This document shows positions 21,431-31,353 of a DNA stretch of 64,000 bases, one piece after another. Position 1 is the stretch's first letter, and the number at the start of each line of letters is the position of its first letter. This DNA is from Anastrepha obliqua (Eukaryota > Arthropoda > Insecta > Diptera > Tephritidae), in contig NC_072897.1 of assembly GCF_027943255.1 (NCBI RefSeq), positions 18,786,044-18,850,043 on the forward strand, in the 5' to 3' direction. Position numbers and translations under genes: made by a program. The notes beneath the pieces were generated by a model, which saw only the letters and a program-made list of their open reading frames with translations, did not search any database and was not told the origin of the DNA.

Positions 21431-22112
21431 TAGGGTGGTCCAAAAATGCATGGGAAAAAATTTATAGTAAAATTTTTATGCTGCCGCCCCCCATAATGGT
21501 AAAGAATGAAAAATAAAAAGACTCGTATTTTTTTTTTTTTAAATCAGACCATATTTAATGGTGCCGCCGGGGCTTTGAAATATCCCATGTATTTTGCATG
21601 GGAAAAAAATACTTTTTCGTAGATTTCATGTAAAAACCTGGAAAATGAATATATTTTAACCGGATACCTCAGTTTCTCTTCATAAATGTTCAGGGAATAC
21701 CAACCAATTATGAAATAATTAATTTTTTTTGTATTAACTATTTTTTATAGAACCCCAAAAAGCCCCCATAAAACGAAAATCTAAGAAAAAATCGAAAAAC
21801 AATATTTTATATTACTTTTATGAAAATAGTTAATACAAAAAAAATTAATTATTTCATAATTGGTTGTTATTCCCTGACCAATTATGAAGAGAAACTGAGT
21901 TATCCGGTTAAAATATATTCATTTTCCAGGTTTTTACATGAAATCTACGAAAAAGTATTTTTTTCCCATGCAAAATACATGGGATATTTCAAAGCCCCGG
22001 CGGCACCATTAAATATGGTCTGATTAAAAAAAAAAAATACGGGTCTTTTTATTTTTCATTCTTTACTATTTTGGGGGGCGGCAGCATACAAATTTTTTTT
22101 TGGACCACCCTA
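21431..22112. mobile_element. 682-bp hairpin (foldback) element
   Basis: The two arms of about 290-320 bp are near-perfect inverted copies: TAGGGTGGTCCAAAAA at 21431 and its complement ending at 22112. A short unpaired centre lies around 21755-21820. The flanks ATGTATAT (21423-21430) and ATGTATAC (22113-22120) fit an 8-bp target duplication with one change. The terminal TAGGGTGG and target ATGTAYAT match the hAT-like element at 37248-41474. It sits about 20 bp upstream of the gag start. No coding capacity is evident. Confidence 0.85.
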
Positions 22113-22165
22113 ATGTATACACATATATTTTTTGAATTAATTTATTGAATTAACTTTTAAAATTC

Positions 22166-22390
22166 TCTGGAGGGTCCCCCGTTAGGAAGTGAATCGCAGA
22201 GATTTTTATTAACTATAAAGCTGGAGGGTCCCCCCGAAGGTGGTGAATCGCAGCTTTCAGGTGTATTATTTGGTTATTGGCTGTACAAGCCGTATGTTAT
22301 GAGTGGTATTATTATTGTGTTTGGTTACTCCTTCTAGGAAGGAGGGCTTTTCTACTCCGGAGGGTCCCCCGTTAGGAAGTGAATCGCAGA
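22166..22390. repeat. Three copies of a 31-34 bp motif in the retroelement leader
   Basis: The motif GGAGGGTCCCCC plus AGTGAATCGCAG recurs at 22166-22199, 22221-22254 and 22355-22390; the middle copy reads GGTGGTGAATCGCAG. The string GGCTGTACAAGCC occurs twice (about 22278-22290 and 22429-22441) and is itself nearly palindromic. They lie between primer site and gag, where gypsy-group elements are known to carry insulator, packaging or IRES functions. Which applies here is unknown. Confidence 0.7.
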
Positions 22391-23423
22391 GTTAAGCTAT
22401 GTTATAGATTTGTAAATTAATAAATTATTGGCTGTACAAGCCATTTTTAAATTGTTCACTTATTTACACTTGTTTACAGGAATTGAAATCGTTTTCCTAT
22501 TGCTTTCTTTTATTTCTTTGAAAAAAAAAAATTGAAACCGTCTAATCTTTGAACAAATGTGTTATTTTTAAATGTAAAACTGTATATATTAATGATAAAA
22601 TATAATTTTATATATGAATATTATATTAGTTTATGCAAATGGTATATCGGTTATATTAGTTTTTTTTTTTGTGTTAATTAAAATTCTTTCTTTGATATTT
22701 TTGTTTTATATCTGTCCTGTAGGGATCACTGTACCGATTTGCGCTCGGCACTCCTATTTTATAGATCAGTGATATGCCTTCACTGTCCAAAACGAGGATG
22801 GATATGCCAGGAAAGATACAATATATATGTATATATATGTATAAATTGTATATTCTTTTTTTTTCAAATTTCTGTATTTAAATTTATATCTTTTTTTTTT
22901 TTTTTAATATTTCTCTAATGAATTAACGTGATATCAATTGATATCAATTGCTGATTGAAGTTTCTTTTTCACGGCTTATTTGGATTTCGCTAGTTTGCTG
23001 TGGGCTTGTAGATCTTTCTTGAATGTTGGTTGGTACGTGTTGAAATGATTGTTTCACTGTTGTTGTTTGGTAGCTTCCTGTCTTAGTTTTATTCTGATGT
23101 CAATGGGGATACACTTCACTCGTGCTCATTGCGTGTAATGTTTTTTTTTGTTTTTGATTTAGCGAATTTTATTTACTCGTAAAAAGTTTTATAAAAGATT
23201 CCTTTTGTGGCAATCCTTTGCTCACTAAAAGTCTTTATGTCCTGTTCGATTTTGGCAATTTGTGCCCACAAAGTACAGGTGTTTATTATTTTCAATTTTT
23301 GGTTTTGGAACTCTTTTTCCCACAAACACAAATGTTTATTATTAAAGTGTTTTTTTTCCTTATACCGCACTAAGAATTAAAGTTCACTTGTCTATCTTTT
23401 TAATTTTGGAATAGATAATCGCG

Positions 23424-23443
23424 GTATCCTACCGACAGCGCCA
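23424..23443 (-). promoter_or_regulatory. Errantivirus-like primer-binding site
   Basis: The minus strand reads TGGCGCTGTCGGTAGGATAC next to the 5' LTR. It closely resembles the primer site of the Drosophila 17.6/297 group (from memory, tRNA-Ser). Confidence 0.75.
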
Positions 23444-23955
23444 CTTTAAATTAAAGTTCGTTTGGAAGAAAAAAAAAATAACGAAATGATTTTTCTTTAA
23501 TCCGTAAACTTCACTTTATTTGATCTTTCACACTACCGACTGTCCAATCTATCTTTTAGATTGCTAATTACAGACTACTAGAACTTATTACAATTGTCTT
23601 ACTTATACCTATCGTTATGTCTACCTTGCATATTTGGTCAGCAGGAAATTAAATTATTATATGCAAATCGATTCTTTGGAATTGTTTTGCTATAAAAAAA
23701 TATGAAAAATATTGGCATGTGCCGGAAATGCAAATTCAGCATTTGTTAAGTAAGTTCAATATTTGTTTAATTAATATGTGATAAAAAAGTTCTTTAGCAA
23801 ATTCAGCATTTGCTCAGCAAGTTCAATATTCTTTCGATTAATATGTGATAAAAGGTTCTTTAGCCATTTCAGCATTTATGAAATGTGAAAGGGTATTGGC
23901 ATGTGCCGGAAATGCAAATTCAGTTAAATTATGAATATTAAGAATTTATTATGCG
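23444..23955 (-). repeat. Errantivirus-like 5' LTR
   Basis: This 512-bp LTR differs from the 3' LTR by four substitutions and one base in an A-run (counted by eye). It has the same internal 65-bp duplication. Its right edge joins P-like coding sequence at 23956. Confidence 0.88.
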
Positions 23956-23983
23956 GATTATATTACAATTAAGGGCTTTACTA

Positions 23984-24304
23984 CGGCCGCCGTAGCCGAA
24001 TGGGTTGGTGCGCGACTACCATTCGGAATTCACAGAGAGAACGTTGGTTCGAATCTCGGTAAAAACACCAAAATTAATAAAAAAAACATTTTCTAATAGC
24101 GGTCGTCCCTCGGCAGACAATGGCAAACCTCCGAGTGTATTTCTGCCATGAAAAAGCTCCTCACAAAAATATCTGCCGTTCGGAGTCGGCTTGAAACTGT
24201 AGGTCCCTCCGTTTGTGGAACAACATCAAGCGCACACCACAAATAGGAGGAGGAGCTCGGCCAAATACCCAAAAAGGGTGTACGCGCCAATTATATATAT
24301 ATAT
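23984..24304 (+). mobile_element. tRNA-derived SINE
   Basis: Perfect 13-bp target duplications AAGGGCTTTACTA flank it (23971-23983 and 24305-24317). The head has an RNA polymerase III A box (TAGCCGAATGG, 23993-24003) and B box (GGTTCGAATC, 24046-24055). A tRNA-unrelated body follows, and the 3' end is a (TA)n tail (about 24289-24304). I recall near-identical copies as an abundant SINE of higher flies. It interrupts the P-like transposase; the minus-strand frame across 24093-24290 is only a readthrough of it. Confidence 0.92.
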
Positions 24305-24317
24305 AAGGGCTTTACTA

Positions 24318-25150
24318 TAACAATTAGTCGCGCAACTATGTATTGGACTTCGTGAACTGTTGGATAGGTATTCATACCCTGACTAGCTCGTATGCGATAG
24401 AAAAAGTTTTCTAACGCATCTTGATTTATTTTCCCGGTGAAAATAAATTTGAGGGAGCTTTGTTCGATAAAAAGTTCCTCACATAACTTTTGCATCGCTA
24501 AAATCATAATGCGGAAACCTTCGATGCACTTCACGCGTGCGAATCCCGGCAACTTTAATGACCGCAAAAAATCTATATGTTTATTCAATCTATCAATTTT
24601 TCTTGTGTCACCCCGCCTAATCGGACACTTTAAAGGATTTTTCGACTGGAAATTTTTTCCATCCAATTCGTCAAACAGATCATTCATTTTTTTAACCAAC
24701 ATCTGTGTGGACTTAGCGCATTTGATCACGTAGCCGTCACTGCCTAATAAATTTTGGGACAAGGCCATGTCGATACCAGAGGCTATCGAATTGCTCAGGA
24801 CCTGAGTCGCGCGTGAAACGCTCATTTTTCCATAAAACTGGGATGTATATGGGCCTCCGTTAGTTTCGGACAAATTTTAAAATGGGGATTCATTTGATCC
24901 ATATCAAACAATTTTTTGATCACCTTGAAGCTTGTCACTCCATCTGATGTTAAGATGTCATATTTCATCAAGATATTTCGGACGGACTTTATGAAGTGAC
25001 AATAATCGTAGATGCTTTGTGTCTTCGTGCAGGAAAAAGGGGCACTTCTCAGAAATCCCTAAGTGTTCAACATACTAATGTTGTGGGCCCTTGATCGCAA
25101 ACTATACCTTTCAAATTTAACCCCATTTGTTTTAGTTGTGCGATATTTTT
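24318..25150 (-). pseudogene. P-like transposase, central part
   Basis: Motifs recalled from P/THAP9-type transposases appear in order: a region corresponding to CDQG (about 25085), HLxK-like FIKSVRNIL, FKVIKKLFDMD, KLTEAHI, then MSVSRATQVLSNSIA. Further on come CPIRRGDTRK and the FTGKINQDALENFFYRIR block near the C-terminal catalytic Glu region. At least two frameshifts (near 24850 and 25060) break it. The frame continues past the SINE to 23956 and, beyond the retroelement, to 13803. The N-terminal THAP domain was not found. Confidence 0.65.
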
Positions 25151-25159
25151 TCCTATTTT

Positions 25160-25707
25160 TTCCGTACGTATACCACCCTTGAGATAAAATACGAAAACAC
25201 GTATTTCCATTTGGAGCACAACCCCTTAACCATAAAAAATAAACATTTATTCCCACCGCCGTCGGCGTAGCTGCTGCGCGTAAAGTGTGGGCATGAGCAT
25301 ACAGCAACTTGCAGAAAACAACATAAGTAGTCCGACACAGGAATGACATTTCAAAACTGAGAGAAATTCTGAAAACAATTATTTTATGTTCTCTGATAAT
25401 AGGCAAATAGTTAATTAGTATATCACTTTACGTATGTAGTTCTTCAATTGATAAAAAGTGCACAAAAACATATGCATATATCTGCAAGGGTAGACATTTA
25501 CTCTGAACGTTAATGTATAGAGAAGTCCCAATGACATAAACGTATGGAATTTCGAGGTGTACCCCTTTCGCTAAGACTAATCACCACAGACACATTTTTC
25601 ACAAAAAGTTAACAAAGTGGCTGAGTTATGTAAATTTAGCAGCAGCAGAAAAGAATTTGTTGGTGATTAGAAGCAAAGAATGTTAGGTAGTTTATTAATA
25701 TGACCTA
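25160..25707. repeat. Repeat-array segment, mixed orientation
   Basis: 25250-25510 is homologous in reverse orientation to about 27930-28150 and 36410-36660; shared strings include GTGCACTTTTTATCAATTG and TACTGTATGCTCATGCGCGC. 25510-25707 is homologous in direct orientation to 29360-29480 and 35815-36060 (ACCACAGACACATTTTTCACC). The array is thus rearranged at about 25510. The Tc1 element interrupts it at 25707. Confidence 0.65.
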
Positions 25708-27318
25708 CAGTTAGTAACATGAATAAGTACGCAGGAGCCTGATTTATGGAATTGTTTGACGCTAACGCTTTCCTTAATATGTAATCAAAATATTTTACAT
25801 ATGCTGATTGTATACTGGGATAAGCTTTCATATGCGCCTTCATTTAGTTGTAAATTTTAGGTACCGTTATCCACGCTTTGCTTTATCTTTGATGCCAGCG
25901 AAATTTATGTCACAAAATTTCGTATAGTATACAGCAAACGATTGTTCAGTTGGCATAACATTTATTTTTACGCATTGATTAAAAAAGTTAAAAGGAAATA
26001 ATTAAAGTGAGTATACAAATTGAGGGAAGTACGTTTTGTATTAGTTTTTGTGACATTTTTAGCAATGGCACCAAGAGGAAAGGAGATTTCTGATGATTTA
26101 AAAAAACTGATTATAAAATATCACAAGGAACATAAATCAATGCGAGAAATCGGTCGTTTAATAGATAGGAGTTTTGCTAAAGTGCAAAAGTCCCAGAGCA
26201 AAAAGCTTAGTCGTACGGAAAATCAGGACAAACCCCAAAATAAGTGCCCCAAATTGAAATCTGAAGTTGAAAATGAGACTGGAAAACAATTTAGCACCCA
26301 AACTATTCGGCGGGTTTTGCACAATGGTTATCATGGGCGCAATGTTAGGAAAAAGCTCTTCGTGAGTAGTGTCAATCGGAGTAAACGGATTGCATTCGCA
26401 GAAGATCATGAAAAATATGACCAAACGTTTTGGAACCAAGTCATATTTTCTGAGGAGTACTGAACTTACACAAAACGTTTGGATCTGATGGTCGTTGGCC
26501 GTGGATCTGATGGCCGTAAAAAAGTTTGGAGAAAAGTTAACGTGGAATTGGATCCAAACAATATGACCGGCAGTGTAAAGCATGGAGGGGGCTCTGTGAA
26601 GGTTTGTGGATGTACGGCTGCGAACGGTGTTGGAAACTTGGTATTTATGTAAAATATTATGGACCGATATGGTTATTTAAATATTTTGAAAAATAATTTA
26701 AAAGAAAGCGCTACGAAATTGGGCCTTGGAGGAAGGTTTATCTTCCAGCAAGATAATGACCCCAAGCACACATCCAACATTGTACGTGAGTGACTGTTAT
26801 ACAATGTGCAAAAAAAGCTGAAAACACCGCCACAGTCCCCGGATACCAACCCAATCGAACATTTATAGGAACATTTAAAGCGGCAAATACGTAAACATCC
26901 GATTAGAAATAAGGAACTACTGAAAAGCGTCCTTCAAGAGGAATGGAATAATATACCATCAGCTGTAACTGAAAACTTAGTGAAATCAATGCCGTCGCGA
27001 CTTAGAGCGATTGTAAAGTCTAATGGTTATCCTACCAAATATCAGGATTTGATTTTAAATATGTTTTGGATTTCACAAATTAATAATGTGATGAACTGTA
27101 TACTTACTTTTGAGACATGAATTTTTATAAAGTTTAATATGATAAGCTATGATTTTTTTTCTTTTTAAAATTTTGTCTTTATTGGGATTAAATATAATTT
27201 TTGTATTTCATTCCTGTAAATAAAACAAGAATTTTGTTATAACTTAGGTTGTTTGAAGGAATCGATTGGGGGAAAATTCAAAACGTGTCCGGTGAATACT
27301 TACTTCTGTTACTAACTG
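25708..27318 (+). mobile_element. Tc1-like transposon, inactive
   Basis: The terminal repeats begin CAGTTAGTAACATGAATAAG on the left and, complemented, CAGTTAGTAACAGAAGTAAG on the right. TA flanks both ends (25706-25707 and 27319-27320). Length is 1611 bp, normal for Tc1. It entered a repeat-array copy at a GACCTA site that is uninterrupted at 36054-36061. Confidence 0.9.
26065..27120 (+). pseudogene. Tc1 transposase, four nonsense codons
   Basis: From Met 26065 (MAPRGKEISDDLKKLI) the single frame can be followed for about 350 codons. The N-terminal helix-turn-helix is present. The first catalytic site reads FSEEY where FSDES-like is expected, so the Asp is replaced. The second Asp is in QQDNDPKHTS, and the Glu in TNPIEHL lies 34 residues further on (DD34E class). 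Stops occur at 26461, 26650, 26791 and 26866. A short duplication of the GATCTGATGG string lies at 26478-26507. The C-terminus reads to TGA at 27118-27120. Function would be cut-and-paste transposition; this copy is dead. Confidence 0.88.
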
Positions 27319-28765
27319 TATATATATATTTGAATTGTTTCTAAATCATTCAAAATTATATATGTACATATATTATGTCTGTCTGTCTGGTGCTCTGTAA
27401 AACTTTGTTGGATTCCCTCAACTGAATCAAAATCCTCTATAGAAAACATTTCATTACCAGGCAAGTTGGCATTTGCAAACTAAATTTGTGAATTTATACA
27501 TATGCGGCCTCGTGCACTTGCCACAGAAAAAATATTACGCACCGCAAAAAATGTTCAAGGTATCCAGCGCGCACTCACAGGCACAGCATTGTACTGCTGT
27601 TATGAACAGCGCTGAACGATTCACATACATATACATATATTATTATTATGTCTGTCTGCTTCCCTTCAACCAAATCAAACTACTTCATAGAGAATGGAAT
27701 ATGCAAATTTTAATATGTGAATTTATATACATATGTGCATATATATATGCTGTGTGTATGTATGTGAACTTGCCACAACAAAAAAAAACTACGGTAAAAC
27801 TTCTCAAGAAATCCAGCGCGCATTCAAAGGCACAGCATTGTATGTACAGTAACCTTCAAATATGTACAGTAACCTTCAAATACTCTGATTTCAGAATAAG
27901 TTTCTTACCTTGCAGATATATGCATATGTTTTTATGCACTTTTTATTAATTGAAGAACCACATACGTAAAGAAATGAGAAATATACTAATGAACTATTTA
28001 CCTACTATCAGGAAACAGAAAATAATTGTTTCGAAATTTACTCCTAGTATTGAAATGTCCGACACAGAACTTTTTTATAAGCTACTTATGTTGTTTTCTG
28101 CAAGTTACTGTATGCTCATGCGCGCACTTTACGCAAAGCAGCTGCGGTTGTCGAGCATTTAGAAAGACATATTTACATACATATATTGATGCATACATAT
28201 GTACGGAGCCGCAGGCACTCGACTTGATAAAAATTCAAGATTTACCAAATATTGGCAAATAATTCCACGCGAAATATTCCAATATTGACTACTTTCGAAT
28301 GGTCGAGAAAATTGGCGTATGGGCGGCTCGTTTTAGAATGAAAGTACTTTGCTCGTAGAAATATGAGCTCGAATTTATCAATGAATTTTTTGATGATGAG
28401 TTTTTGTTGAAACTGTTCACGGTTGCGCCTATGAATACATTTTGTTCTTGTAGTCGCAAGGCGACATACGCCTTAACAGGAATAAGGTGAGTGGATGGGT
28501 GTGCGGTTACATGTGCATGCATATGTTTGATGAAAGTTCAGAATAAAAATATGTCCATACTTACATAGGCTGGGGCATCAAGTGTGCACATGCACATACA
28601 AATATGTACACGCATAGGCAAATAGAATTATGTTAGCATTTGTTAGGCAGGAATTCGATCATTAGGATATTTACTCCCTAATTATTGCGTGAAATATGAT
28701 AAGGCGATGCTCGTGAGGTAGGTCATTCTTGCTGCAGTGCGTGTGCACAAACATATGTATTACTA
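27319..28765 (+). repeat. Tandem-array repeat unit, copy A
   Basis: This copy continues from 25707 after the Tc1 insertion. Ordered landmarks shared with other copies: GTCTGTCTGTCT, CCTCTATAGAAAAC, CCAGCGCGCATTCA, a CTTCAAATACTCTGATTTCAG string, TGCACTTTTTATTAATTGAA, GCACTCGACTTGATAAAA, AATATTCCAATATTGAC, GAGCTCGAATTTATCAATG and CATTTTGTTCTTGTAGTCGC. There is a local duplication of the CAGCGCG/AACCTTCAAATA part near 27560 and 27820. Several frames of 60-158 codons are accidental and not conserved between copies. Confidence 0.65.
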
Positions 28766-29039
28766 TAAGAATTGCAGATGCAATTGAGCTTTTGCAACAA
28801 CATAACTAACATAATATATTTATATATTGATATATGTACATATACATCAATATACCAAAACACTTGTATGCTCTATGAATTCTTGTCTAAAATTAATTAC
28901 GACTCGAAAAATTACTAACATTTTTTATCAAATTCGCATGAAGTTTTAAATTTACTAAAACGCACACAACAAAATGTGAGGTCGTTTAATAATGTATTTT
29001 GTTTAAACTCTTCTTTTTAAATTAAATCAGCAGACATTA
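28766..29039. other. AT-rich linker between repeat copies
   Basis: This carries a palindromic ATATTGATATATGTACATATACATCAATAT-like stretch near 28825-28855 and otherwise low-complexity AT-rich DNA. No gene was seen. Confidence 0.4.
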
Positions 29040-29922
29040 AAGTTACTTTGATTTTAAATGTTGGCGCATATAATTGAAATATAAAATTCTTTGATTGTAC
29101 ATTTAAGTTTGTTTGAAAATGTAAATTGAATAAAATTGCGTTTATCAGGGGAACATAGAAATGCTCAAGCAAATTCCTTACAAAAATTTTATTTCATACA
29201 GAAGCCAAAAACTGAGCAGAGCCAATGTACTTGTACATAATTTACTGTAATCAGCTCTGTTAAGAAGTTGACCGCTGTCGAGTTGAGCGAGGTGAAAAAG
29301 TCTTCGTGGTTTCACTTCATTTTGACAATTCACACTATTCGTAGCTCGTGAGACTTCTCTATACATTAACGTTCTCTACGCATAGCAGAAGTCTCAATGA
29401 CAGGAACACATGGAGAATTTTGAGGGGTACTCGTTTTGCGCGCGGGGTTCACCACAGACATATTTTCCACCAAAAGTTAACAGAAATATACTCAACTGGT
29501 CAAATTAAACAGCAGTTAAATAAAATTCGTTTGTATGAATGAAGAAAGAAAGTTAACGCTGTAGGCTAGCTACAGGCACTTATCATAGAAAACAAATACA
29601 TATGCTAAGTTCAAAGGTGATTTAGAAAGAGAAAATCATCCAAAAATATATACATATATTAATTCTGTAAGGCATCGTCGTAAAACTTTGTTGAATTCCC
29701 TTCAACCAAATCGAAATCCTCTATAGAAAACGCTTCACACAGGCACACAGAAAGATCGCATATGCAAATTTAAATATGTGAATTTATATGCACATGCGCA
29801 CATACATATACATGCTATGTGTATGTATGCGGCCTCGCCACCGCAAAAAATATTACGGCAAAACTTCTCAAGCAAACCAGCGCGCATTCATAGGCACAGC
29901 ATTGTATGCACAGTAACCTTCA
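29040..29922 (+). repeat. Tandem-array repeat unit, copy B (first part)
   Basis: 29048-29380 matches 35540-35830 (a TTTGATTTTAAATGTT start, AGAAGCCAAAAACTG, then CACTATTCGTAGCTCGTGAG and CATTAACGTTCTCT). 29380-29922 matches 35880-36370 in the same order. It ends in the target duplication TAACCTTCA (29914-29922) of the LOA-type LINE and resumes at 34595. Confidence 0.65.
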
Positions 29923-30307
29923 GTAACCTGGTCATTGCTGGCAGTCTTTGTAGGGGGAACAACGCAGAGGCCTTCGTGGACTTTGTGCCGTAACTGCAAG
30001 ACTGTCGGAAGTGCGACTATTTCTCCCCCTGGTGGCCACTTGAAACATGATACCCCAGCACGGTCATGTCTCTGTTGGGGTCTTGGCTAATATAGTCGGG
30101 CGGGAAGAGTAAACTTCCTTGGGTAAGTATAAATCTCCAATCCAAGGTGGAACAGCGTACGCCGAGGGATAATTATGTAGTGGGTGATTTAGTCGCTAGT
30201 ATGCGGACTTGGGGCGCCCTGGCGAGGCCCCATTTCAAAAATGCCCTCCTGCGCTACCGGGGCACTGGCATAGGTGACCGATATACCCCTTTACTCGTGG
30301 GAACAAA

Positions 30308-31353
30308 ATGAATACCAATAATAATAAAACAAACAATGGCGGAAGCGGCCAAGAAGGCTTCAACCAAGAGGCTAGCAATAAACCTCAAAAAACAGAGGCG
30401 GTCATACCTCAACAGGAAGAGGCCACCATGCCTCAAACTAATAAGGAGGAACGGTCCGCAGTTGAAGACGTGAGAACTGCCGAGACGACTCCGAACAAGA
30501 CCGATGGCGAAGGGCCGACAACGGATCAGCCAAAAAAGCTCAGTGATACGGGCAGGAAAAGATTTGCACACTTCCTAAAAAAGGGCTAACCAGAGAAGAA
30601 GCATATGCTAAGGTCCTGGAGCCCATGACTACCAAGACACCGGAAGACCAACGACGAGGCCGAAACGACTACGGTCGGTTGAGGACACACCACCCGAGGC
30701 AACACTGCCACACATAAAGATGTAGCAACAGGAGTCAGGCTGGCAGTACTTGCTAGGGACTACCCTAACACGGTACTGACGACCGAACAAATGGACTCCA
30801 TCCAACAACTTCTGTTGGACAAAATACTGGCGGAGAAAAACATGGCCACAAAACCAGCGTTCTTGGGCACTACTTACAAGGCAGGATACCTTGTCCTGCA
30901 CTGTAAGGAGAGCACATCGGCAGAATGGGTCAAGACGGCCATTTCAAATGTGTCGCCATGGGAGGGTGCATTACTGTGGGCTACAGAGAAATCCAATTTC
31001 CTCACTCTCGGATAGCAGTGGGGTACTTTCCCAACTCCCTTAAAGTTGAGACAGCCAGGACACTGGATTTTGTGCAGGGGCAGAATAAAAGCCTCAATTT
31101 TGATTCCTGGCGCCTGCTAAAAAGAGCCGAAAGAGGCTCCAACGTAACGCTAGTCGTAGCGGTAGATCAAAAATCAGCCGTCAGCCTGAAGGAGTACAAT
31201 GGTGGAGTAAACTACCGATTCATCCAAGTGACCCTCAGGCTAAAAACTGAAGGCATAACAACAGAGGAGTTAGTTGACCTAATGGAGGCAGTGGAGTTAG
31301 AAGAAGGGAGTGAAAGTCCTCCCAACGACTCCGAAAACCAACCACCAAAATGA
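30308..31353 (+). pseudogene. LOA-type LINE ORF1, broken
   Basis: It starts MNTNNNKTNNGGSG with a Gln/Glu/Thr-rich disordered region and stops at 30587 after FAHFLKKG. Downstream frames carry the folded domain: PAFLGTTYKAGYLVLHC, EWVKTAISNVSPWEG and a frame change near 31010 to RIAVGYFPNSLKVE, ending QPPK at 31353. The folded part resembles the RRM-like/DUF4780-type domain seen in some insect LINE ORF1 proteins and has no CCHC knuckle. It probably binds element RNA. The same order is seen in the ORF1 at 59901-60752. Confidence 0.65.

Larger units (their letters stand above)
13815..23955 (-). mobile_element. Gypsy-type endogenous retrovirus (errantivirus-like), defective
   Basis: Two LTRs (13815-14325 and 23444-23955) bracket gag, pol and an env-like gene on the minus strand. 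The total is 10.1 kb, or about 8.1 kb after removing the Harbinger derivative (14359-15696) and the hairpin element (21431-22112). The primer site is of the 17.6/297/gypsy type. The LTRs differ by only four substitutions and one A-run indel by eye, so insertion is fairly recent, yet each gene carries stops or frameshifts. It sits inside the P-like transposase. A clean short target duplication could not be fixed because the exact LTR edges are ambiguous by a few bases. Confidence 0.88.

Noticed and set aside
22166..22390. CRISPR-like array
   Set aside because: Only three imperfect repeats with unequal spacing occur, in an insect retroelement leader and with no associated genes.
23991..24060. 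A functional tRNA gene
   Set aside because: A and B boxes are present, but the sequence is the head of a SINE with a body, a tail and target duplications; it does not need a cloverleaf role.
27473..27949. 158-codon plus-strand frame in the repeat array
   Set aside because: It runs through microsatellite and repeat-unit DNA; equivalent positions in other copies are not open.
30629..30901. Minus-strand frame opposite the LOA-type ORF1
   Set aside because: It is a shadow of ORF1 coding sequence on the plus strand.
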